From assembly GCA_009760855.2 (NCBI GenBank), contig WPIO01000080.1, positions 1,384,001-1,395,000 of the forward strand: a stretch of 11,000 nt of DNA. Reading direction: 5' to 3'. Positions 1 to 9,033 of this stretch are shown piece after piece; position 1 is the stretch's first letter; each line of letters opens with the position of its first letter. The DNA comes from Cristatella mucedo. Taxonomy: Eukaryota > Bryozoa > Phylactolaemata > Cristatellidae. A program made the translations under genes and the position numbers. The notes beneath the pieces were generated by a model that ran no database searches, had not been told where the DNA came from, and saw only the letters and a list, made by a program, of their open reading frames with translations.

Positions 1-207
1 CAGTTTGGTTGGCAATAACATACATGCACACTGCGTCAGCATGCTTGATCGTACAGAAGGAAAAATTCCAAGAACCCAGAAAATGCTGAGAGGAACTGGT
101 GCACTTTTAGCTTCTTTTAAATTTCGCCCAGTCAGGGGCTGTGATGACGTCAGTCGGGAGTAAATTCAGGCTCAAGGAGTAGACGAACCAAGAGCACGGT
201 CTTCAAA

Positions 208-265
208 GGATTTGAGATTGGTTAGTGGTAAAGCATGGCCCACTGCAGGAATCGAATCTACGAAG
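208..265 (+). mobile_element. tRNA-like segment, possible SINE head
   Basis: On the plus strand an A-box-like TGGTTAGTGGTAAAGC begins at 219. A B-box-like GGAATCGAATC lies at 248-258, close to the GGTTCGANTCC consensus and about 30 bases on, the spacing found in tRNA genes. No clover-leaf can be completed, so a tRNA-derived SINE is more likely than a working tRNA. The GA tract begins about 80 bases downstream. Confidence 0.4.
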
Positions 266-343
266 CAGGTCGTGAGCAGCAGAACGCAGAACCTGAGAAC
301 GCAGAAGAACAAGCCTGGGCTAAGACCCCGAGGGGGGCCCGGC

Positions 344-541
<198 letters not shown>

Positions 542-730
542 AATGGCTGGACTATAAGTGAGTGGCAAAACCCGGAAGTCGCTATGTGAGCTTGAATGAG
601 GGTTAATAGGAATACAAAAATACCCTTAGATAAATAAACAGCACAACAAACGGAGCATACAAACACACACACATATATTATATTTTAAATTTATAGATTT
701 ATATCGTATTAATCTTAATATATTTCATAT

Positions 731-749
731 CAATCTTATAATAAGATTG
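731..749. repeat. AT-rich near-palindrome
   Basis: Arms CAATCTTAT (731-739) and ATAAGATTG (741-749) are exact reverse complements around a single A, inside an AT-rich patch. Confidence 0.85.
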
Positions 750-793
750 GTCTTGACTTTGTTGACTAATACAATCATAAACATTAGACATTT

Positions 794-877
794 CTAAGTC
801 ATTAACACACAGCCTCCACAACTACTAGGAAGATGCATGTACCCCTGCAAGCTATGTAGTCGCTGGCTGCACAATGT
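794..877 (-). CDS. Tentative last exon of VPS13 (closing helix and stop)
   Basis: On the minus strand an acceptor-like GTTTTTCATGCAG ends at 878. In phase 0, the phase left by the exon at 1720-1809, the frame reads TLCSQRLHSLQGYMHLPSSC then GGCVLMT and a TAG at 794-796. VPS13 proteins end with one amphipathic helix after the 'D---A' pattern, and TLCSQRLHSLQ could form one. The usual Trp is absent, no canonical AATAAA was seen downstream, and similarity is too short to judge. The true last exon may lie beyond position 1. Confidence 0.2.
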   Translation of the reverse strand, partial: TLCSQRLHSLQGYMHLPSSCGGCVLMT

Positions 878-1091
878 CTGCATGAAAAACACGACATGCG
901 AACACGCACCGGAACACGCACAACAGAGTGTTACGGCAGAGCATTCGTAACGCTTTACTGGTAGTGCGCCAGCTCTACCTACTGCAAGCCAATCATAGAG
1001 AGAGCAGCTGCTGTAGCTTGACTGTTATGCAAAGTTGAGTCTGTTGAGCAGACGCTAGGGCATCCTATGACTGGCCCACAGCCAAGTGCCT

Positions 1092-1121
1092 GGCCCACCG
1101 GCTGCCTATCGCCGGCGGGCC
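1092..1121. repeat. GC-rich inverted repeat (hairpin)
   Basis: Arms GGCCCACCGGC (1092-1102) and GCCGGCGGGCC (1111-1121) are complementary with one mismatch around an 8-nt loop. A hairpin is possible in DNA or RNA; no function can be read from it. Confidence 0.8.
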
Positions 1122-1497
1122 GAGCAACGAACGCATTGGCGATTGCCGTGCGCTTGTAGTGCTGTAGGAGCTGGCCTAGCGAGTTGCCCAGGCCACTAAG
1201 CCCCAGGGCCACTAGGCAACCATGCAACTAGTTAAAAGAGCTGACTAGGAAGCTACGACCCTTAACCTTCCTTCCTTCTGTGATGGTAAACACTTATTTT
1301 CTCTGCTCGAATTCGCGAGAAGCTCGAACCCAAGGTTTAAGGGCCACTGATGCCACTGTTGATGCTCCACGATAGAATGCATCCGACATCCAGGAGAAAA
1401 GTTGTGCATGAGTACAGCAGTGGCCCAGTGAAAGACGAAGATTCTGATACAGCTTACACAAATGACAGTGATGAGACCAGAGTTCAAGTAGGTACAG

Positions 1498-1664
1498 GAA
1501 GAGGGGAAGGAGTGGGGAAGAGAGAAAGAGAGGGAAAGAGAGGAGAGAGAGAGGGAGAGAGAAACAGGGAGAGAACTAAAGAGAGAGAGAGAGAGAGAGG
1601 AGAGAGTGAAAGAGAGGAGAGAAGAGAAAGGGAGGAGAGGGGAATGAATGGAGGGAGGCAGAGA
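1498..1664. repeat. Impure polypurine tract
   Basis: About 165 bp that is almost entirely G and A on the plus strand, mixing GA, GAAA, GGGA and GGAG units with only a few C or T interruptions. On the transcript strand it is a polypyrimidine tract starting about 55 bases after the donor of the exon at 1720-1809. Confidence 0.9.
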
Positions 1665-1719
1665 GTCATTCATTCCTCAAGCCTACATGCTGATGATGAC
1701 GGCGGTGACATGCACTCAC

Positions 1720-1809
1720 CTCGGCCGCTGCTCTATCTTCCACCATCACCCGCTTTCCCTTATCCGCGCTGCCGAAGGCGAAAGGATTAAAGGTCTTCTT
1801 TTTCTCCTC
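1720..1809 (-). CDS. VPS13: VPS13 exon, late PH-like domain, residues 511-540 (last exon supported)
   Basis: A 90-nt exon found by splice logic. The acceptor is CTTTTCTTTAG (1820-1810) and the donor a perfect GTGAGT at 1719. It encodes [20 protein letters not shown] then [10 protein letters not shown] in phase 0 at both ends. Joined to the previous exon it reads [17 protein letters not shown]. The spacing fits the last strands of the VPS13 PH-like domain and the start of its closing helix, where VPS13 typically has a '-D---A--' pattern. The closing helix and stop must lie further left, in an exon I cannot identify with confidence. Confidence 0.8.
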
Positions 1810-3878
1810 CTAAAGAAAAGAGCAAGCTAAGTGGCAAGACATTGATAAGCAGCATGGACAATCAAGCCGATCATTCAAGTCATTTCAGGGGCAACACGAG
1901 GGCCCTGCCCCTTCAACGACCACCAGTCTCCACAATCAACTTTTGCCCCCATCCCCAGGTGACCAGGCCATTTTACTTCCGGAGTGGAGGCCTTTGATCC
2001 TCTGCTTAGAGCTACGATGTGTTTGCATAAGCTAGATGATGAACATTAACTAAAAAATAAGCACTCGCTGCACTACCTCGAAAGGAAAGAGAAGCACAGA
2101 AGCTTGCAGCACGAGGAGTTGCTCTTGCGGTCCGACATGCAAGCAAAACAGGTTAAGGATGAGGAAAGCATTGCCCGAAAGCTCGTGTCGTGCTTTCCTA
2201 ACCACGTCTATGCATAACTTTTACATGGATAATACTGAAATTTCGCCCGTTTGCTACGGTCACAGCATCAGGGGCTCCGACCTGTGACCCCATGATCTCA
2301 GGTTCCACCGAGACTTCAAAAATGGGAGAATATTTCACGATGGCTCCCGATCGTTCACTTGAGTAATGAAATCGAAAACATGTGAGATTTCAAATTCATC
2401 AGCAGTGCCTGTACAGCCTTCGAAACATTGCTGAGACCAGAGCTTAAAAGCCAGAAATGTAAGCAAACACATATTTTATGTATAAGAAGGTAGCTATAAA
2501 TGCGTGCTCGAACAGACATAGTCCCTCAGCTACAGTAGACTACTGGGGGGAGCAATGATAAAAGTTTCCGTACATGGCTTGATGCACTGTTGCAACGCAC
2601 AACCAGGCTTGTCAAAGTCCCATCTCAGGGGCTCAAGTGAAACCAAGACCGGATAGGCATTTGTTTGCTCAGCTGCAACCGGACATGGTGTAGGCGGCAG
2701 CAGAAGGTGGAATGGTCTGTGACAGCAGTGGCACGCCTCGATCTCTTGCGAGTAGCGCCTCTACTGCAGCTAGCGCCTCTACTAGCAGCTCTTACGCTCT
2801 CGGTGCCCCAACTTCCGGACACGGTGCAACCGGGGTCACGTGGCAACAGAAGAGCTCTGAGGGGGGAGGAGGGCTCAGGTCAGGTCAGGGGAGTAGAGAG
2901 CGCTGCCATCGAGACCTGACCGAACGGCAGCAGGTAACGGCGGCATCGGCTCCGAGGTCAAGCTCGAGCTCGAAGCACCGCAGTTGAGCTCTGGCGACCG
3001 ACTGCTCTGCTGTCGGTTCGGCCACGAGAGAGCCGCTGCTCATAAGGCTGCCCCAATATTTACACAATTTTTATTACTGCATTACACACACGCACGCACA
3101 CACACACACACACACACACACAGATATGCATACGTGTATACTATGTTATTACTTTTATTATTATTATTATCCCAAAACAATAACAGTAACGTGTGCCGAG
3201 AGTCTGTCAGCCCTCAAGCCTGCTGCTGCAGCGGCGCCACACCACCGACCTTGGTGTAGAAGGTCACATTAGCCTGATTCGCCTTGGCATCGGGCTCTTG
3301 GCCGAGCGTAGGCGCATCGCGCAGCTCGTTCCACTCGTACTGCCACTCGAGGTCCCAGTGGCCGAGCAGCTCCCCGCGCCTGATGAACAGCACCCTCCTG
3401 CGAGGCGAGCGAGCAGACATCGCGAGTCAGCGCGTGAGTCAGCGCGCGCACTTGTGAAGCTCGCCGAGGGCAGCATCTTGGTACGGGAGTGGGGAGGAGG
3501 GTGGAGCAGCTGCCCGAGTAGCAAGTATACAGGAGTTGTGAGCTCGAATGGCCGAAATAAATTACTAATATAAATAATAATATTACAATTACAATATTAC
3601 AATAAATAATAACAGCAGCAACCAATTGCGGTGACTTGTCACGGCCACAGTGCTCTAAACGAAAGGTCACAATAGAATGATGGAAGCGGTCGGAAAGCGG
3701 GCCAATGCGCAGGCAAAACGAACCTGTCCGTGGCTAGAAGTGCATTAGTGCAGTCATTCGTGACGAAAATGTGGGCCACATAGTTATCCATTTTGGCATG
3801 GCTCTTATTGCGGATTTCCTGCATTAAAAAAAAAAACAGCAGAAACATCAGCTCAGCTGTCGTCTGCTTGGGCAGAGG

Positions 3879-3948
<70 letters not shown>

Positions 3949-6900
3949 CACTACAATAACACAAAGCTACCTTCACCACAAAGAACGTTTCTCTCCGGTG
4001 ACCCTGGGATCCACGGGCACATTGTGTACCCTTAGCAAAAGTTTCTCTAAGCACGCTGGGTGGGTGAGGGGCACAGGTCAGTTTGTGGTTAGCTTGGCAG
4101 AGGATCCAGCTGTTCACGCATCATATTGGCCAATGAATCACACTGGCCACTACTGCCCAGCACACGATCGGACCAAGTGAAGGAGGAGTGCCAGAGGGGT
4201 GAGTAATGACTCCCGAGCAGAACCCAGTGCTGCTGCTGCCCACAATGAAATTTTCAACGGCTGATCAAACCTTGGAGGTGTCACCCTCTCCTATTAGCAT
4301 ACCACGTCATAGAAAGAAGGCTGCTTGCTGCTGCCCACCAGAACTGGCAAGCGAGACTGCTGTCATTTGCCTTTTGGAATTTGGCAAGACGTGCCAAACG
4401 CCAACAGATGCTGCTGAGAGACGACCTTCAGGGAACTCATTTTGCTTGGACTGGTCGACGCCAGTCGACATCTAGGCAACCTGAGGCCTACACGAGCAGC
4501 ATGCTCGGATAAACCCACAGCCGCAGCAAAACATAACAGCTTAGGAGATAACTCCAAAAAAAGAGGTGACCACCACTCGGCGGGTGCCCTGATCCTCACT
4601 TGAGTGGGTGGCGAGTGTGAGAGTGACTACGTGAGACGAGCGTGAGAGTGACGAAGCGACACGACGGCACGACGAGCGACCGGCGACCTCACCTCAACCA
4701 CCAGCGCACATTTCACTCAACTTAAAAGTAACGGCCAGCAAGCAACCAAAGACAGCATATATGCGTGAGGCATGGCATGCAGGCGCAGGGTGCACTGCAC
4801 GTGTGGAGCGTGCACTGTGGCATGCTTTTCTCTTTTCTTTGGATTCGATGGCTTACGGAGCATTCAACAGGACCCTTGCGGGCGGCGGCTGTAGCAGTGG
4901 CTTCAGCCGCCACCGCTTCAGCCGCGGCCGCTCGCCTGCGCATCGATGCTTTGTATTCCTGGAAAGTACACGAACGACGCTGCAGCCTAACGCGAAAGCC
5001 GAACGCCAAAGCCCAGGAAGCTTTCGTTCGACGTCACATCCGCTGTGCAGTCAGGCCGACATAGGCAGGCAGGCCGACATAGGCAGGCAGGCCGACATAG
5101 GCAGGCAGGCCGACATAGGCAGGCAGGCCGACGTGATGACAGGAGTACACACCTCCAAGATCATGTTGCCGAGTGCCTCCCGCGTGTTATAAGGTCTGAC
5201 GATGCCATCCGAGTTGAGGAAGCGGGGAGCGCGCAAGCGCTGCACCTCGTCGGTAACGGCGGCGGCCCTGAAACAAGAGACGATCGCAGGTTTACTACCA
5301 ATACACTTTGCATGCGAATATCTATGAATCGCATAGCTGGCAGACAAAGGTATTATGAATACTTGGCAATTTCTAGGCATGTTTCTACTTCGCAACGACA
5401 TGTGCGCAATATTATTAGTTGTGTTGGATATGAAGTCACACATGGACCGGACATGCCCCCTCCAGCCTTCCTTTGGCTGGCCCTGACCTTGGGTCAGCCT
5501 CTCATTGGCATAATCTTGTCTAGAAACCATATTTCCAAATGGGCACGACTAGATGCGTCTCGCACACTATCGCCAAGAGTCATGACTATGCGGCCATGAT
5601 TGCAGTGAATGATGGGCGGCAGCAGCAGCAGAAGCAGCAGCACCCACCGACGGACACCTTCCAGCGAGCTGCTGGCAAAGTCCACGATACCACCAGTCGG
5701 CCTCGCCACGACTCCAATCAACCCTTTTCCCAGTCCTGAAACGGCATCGCCCCCCATGGCACTGCTACATGGAATGCACACAGAGTATTAGCTGCCATGC
5801 CAACCGTACAGCAAGAAACATTGAGTGGTACAGTCTTACATAAGCAGACTTAAAGGCAGATACTGACAGCAAGAATGAGAAAGACGCACGCACATACAGA
5901 GACAGGAAGGCAGCGATTGCAGGACAGAGACAGTAGGAGAGTGCATGTAGGAAGGAAGTGCAAGGAAGAGGCAACATGGTAAAAGCAACAGAGTGGAAGA
6001 ATGAAAGAGGGAATGCAGGTACATAAGTGTGTTTGTGTGTATGTCTTGTGCGTGTATTGATTTCGAGTTTTTTGCTCACTGCTGATGGTAGCCCGGAAGT
6101 CGTCAAACGTGACACGGCGATTGCACGTGCTGCTTTCACGGTGTGCATGGCTGGCATCAATCCACATTGCCGCAACAGGACATGCGCGGACACGACCCGC
6201 AAGAAGGCGGCTCACCTTTAAAAAAGCCCTCCACGCCTTCCTGCTTGGCTCCCTCCACCGGCTTTCGAACGATGCCGGTGACGCCATCAAAGAAACCCTG
6301 GCGACGAGACGCAACACGGAAAAGTGACTGCAAACCTCGGCTTTCCGAGGGAGCGACCGACGCGGCAAGCTGAGCACGAAGGCAGGCCAGACGGCCGGCC
6401 GGATGCGCCACTCGAATGCGCCACCGCGAAGAAGAAGAGACACGAGGAACTGAAGCCACGACGGCAGTCGCTCGCGGAAGAGACACGGGGAGGAGGAGGC
6501 GACGGCGGCTACGGCGCTCGGTCAGCGCAGGGGGGTGGAAGGGGCTCGGTGGCTCTCGGCAGCGGCGGCAGCAGCAGCAGCAGCGGCTCCGGTACCATGC
6601 CGAGTCCCTTGACGCCGCGTGCCAAGCCTTCCTGCAGGTTGGCCGGCTGCCGATTCATCTTCTCCCTGCGCCGCCGCTGGTAGTCGTCGTCCAGCGTGAG
6701 AGCCGCCAGGCCCTTACCCAGCGTGCCCGTGATGCGTGACACGGCGCCGGCAGCGCCGCCTGCAAGGCGGCCGGAATTGAAAAGCGCGCGTGAACCGCAA
6801 TCAGCACTTCAGCATCCGGGCATCTAGCAGCAGCAGCAGCAGCAGCAGAGAGGTAATAATATCATTATCAAACATTTTTACCCTTGAAGAAAAGCAAGAA

Positions 6901-8992
6901 AACGACATCTCTTTCTAGGCACTGTACACTTAGGTCGAGAAGAAGGAAAAGTGAGGCTTTTCAGCTGGCAGCACGTCGCGCAACGTCGCTCTTTCATACC
7001 GACGGTGTGGCCGAACAGGCTTCGGAAGCCGAGCGCTAGTCCCTCGGCGAACTCCTCCGGGCCCTGGATGAGGCCCTGCGCCGGCTCGTAGAACAGGTCT
7101 TTGGCGCCCTCGGCAAGGCCCTGCACCAGCGCGAACGGGTTGCCGAGCACGTCGAGGCCGAGGACGAGCACATACGCCTGCTTGACTGCCTGCAAGAGAG
7201 CGCAAAGTCGCGAGAATGCGAGCAGTGAGTGGAGCACGGCGAGCAGAGCACGGCCAGCCGCCAGCTGGCGAGCCAGCTCGCTCGCTCGCTCGGGCGTCCG
7301 TTGGACGAAGCGGCTGAGGAGGCAGTTACAAATTCAGAATCGTCCAGACCCGATGTGGCTTGCAGAACTAATGTCAGAGGACAAACGAAACGACAAAGTA
7401 ACACCGGCAAACTACGAATTTATGCTATACGAACTATGTTATACTAAACTATACGATATATAACTTTACACTAAACACACAATAACCAAATAATAAAAAA
7501 CCAAGAGCTGGGACAGAAACGTGTCGCTTGTGCTGCCGACAATGTGAGCTCTCCAGCTTCGAACGCTGGAGGCCGAGGTGAGCTCTCGGGGCTTTCCATG
7601 CTGCTCCACATGCAAATCGATCAATGACTTGAGTGATCGGTATGCACAGAAGTGCTGGCAGCCGAATGAACGCTAATGCTTGTGGGGGCGTAAGTCTTCT
7701 AAAGATGCTGGAGGCATCAGCACGACCAGCAGCGGCCAAACTCGTGGAGCTCACGTGCCCGCGCCGAGCTCGTGCGTGCCCGCACCGAGCACCGGAAACG
7801 GTCAAAATCCACCGCTCAGCGCATTCGCGCATCGCCAGCCGCTACAGCTCGCGCGTCTGGACTGAGAGCCACAGATGCACACCTTAGTTACTTCATTTGT
7901 CCAGTCCCGAGTTGCTATGGCAAAATCTGGCCCACCCAAAAGAGAAAAAAGCAAAAGCCAAGCCAAGTTAAATAGTCTTATATCATTTATGTAGCGGCAG
8001 AAGTGCATTACTGGCTTACACCGCATAACGCATGGGCAATAAACAAGTATTTGCTGCTTCAGGACTCGAACCGGCAACCCGCGTGGCAAAGTGAGAGATG
8101 ACCAGCCCGGGGCTAAGCTAGCGCTGCCACCGGAGGAGACAAGAGCGGAACGGAAGGGGGCAGAAGGCGATGAGCGCAGAGACCACGAGGGCCCGAGAGC
8201 ATTGGGCACGTGGTGGGGGCACCCATCCGTCCGTTTCAGCGATTCTCGTACAGAGCGTTCGCTGCGAGGCACGACACGACGTCCAGGCGCTGCTGCATAC
8301 CTGCTGGGTGTAATGCAGCTCTATAGCTGACAGGAGCTTCCGCTGATCGTAGAATGTGTAAGTCCTCTCGAAGTAGCCTAGCCTGCCGGTTTGCAAAGAA
8401 ACCCCAAGAGGGCAATTCAATGACGTCACAGCTGCCGCAGCAAGAACCCAGCAGGGGAAACCGGCTGCCAAGGTCATCCGGCCGGATACGAAGACGAAGC
8501 AGCCAAGACCGGCGGTCCAAGCCAGCACTAGGGGGCGGGGGAAGGAAGGAAGGAAGAGGAAGCAGATGCGGCCGGCGGCGCAGCAGCAACACGCACACCA
8601 AACCCCCAGAGCGAGCGATGAACGAGCGACCGACGGAGCAGACCCAGACTTGCGTGCAACGTGGCGACAAGGCAAAAGTGGCCCGGCTGTCCACTTGCCT
8701 GACCACGAACTTCGGAAGGCAAAGCGCATGGCTGGGATGCACGGGGGGGGGGGGGTGTGTGAGAGGCAGAGAGACAGGCGCATGCGCGAACGGCTCGATC
8801 AGAGGCGGCGAACCGAAAGACGACGTCCTGGATGTCGGTCAGCACCATGCCGACACTCTGCAGGAAGAGGTTGACGACGTCGGAGCGTATCATGGCGGGT
8901 GCGTTGCCTGCCGACGACTTGGACCCGAGAATGGAGAAGCTGAGATGGACCTGCGAGCGGACAAGCGAGACAAACTGCTCAGCGATCGCAGG

Positions 8993-9033
<41 letters not shown>

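Larger units (their letters stand above)
1810..3249 (-). other. VPS13 intron (1440 bp)
   Basis: GTCGGT donor at 3249, TTTAG acceptor at 1810. Contents: two AATAAA hexamers on the transcript strand (3154-3159 and 3070-3075), a (TTA)n patch at 3145-3170, a (CA)n tract at 3084-3122, an 18-bp duplicated segment at 2753-2788 and a G-rich stretch near 2860-2890. The rest (about 1830-2620) is mixed sequence in which I see no gene. Confidence 0.7.
3819..5152 (-). other. VPS13 intron (1334 bp)
   Basis: GTGTGT donor, AATGCAG acceptor. It holds the 18-bp minisatellite (5051-5132), a GC-rich patch with an 8-bp-arm inverted repeat (4884-4911), an 11-bp direct repeat (4617-4627 and 4642-4652) and a perfect (GA)n tract (3882-3946). 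No conserved coding sequence was recognised on either strand. Confidence 0.75.

Noticed and set aside
979-1227. 82-codon minus-strand frame (LGLSGLGNSLGQLLQHYK...)
   Set aside because: No family resemblance, not needed for VPS13, and it spans the GC-rich hairpin. Looks like chance in GC-rich DNA.
1321-1358. Minus-strand frame starting with Trp (WHQWPLNLG...) as the last VPS13 exon
   Set aside because: It has the wanted Trp and an AG before it, but the acceptor is poor, the peptide is not helical in pattern, and it covers a tRNA-like B-box.
1245-1790. Frames of about 140 codons on both strands around the polypurine tract
   Set aside because: Open because of low-complexity purine DNA; the minus-strand one does not join in phase to VPS13 in a recognisable way, and the plus-strand one overlaps the real minus-strand exon at 1720-1809.
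3435-3441. TGAGTCA, an AP-1-type site
   Set aside because: A single 7-bp match inside an intron repeat; no other regulatory context.
7421-7433. TATGCTATACGAA, matching part of a loxP site
   Set aside because: Only 13 bases match and there is no second inverted arm. Chance in an AT-rich patch.
8057-8130. Functional tRNA gene
   Set aside because: The B-box is perfect but the T-stem and acceptor stem do not pair, so it is treated as a possible SINE instead.
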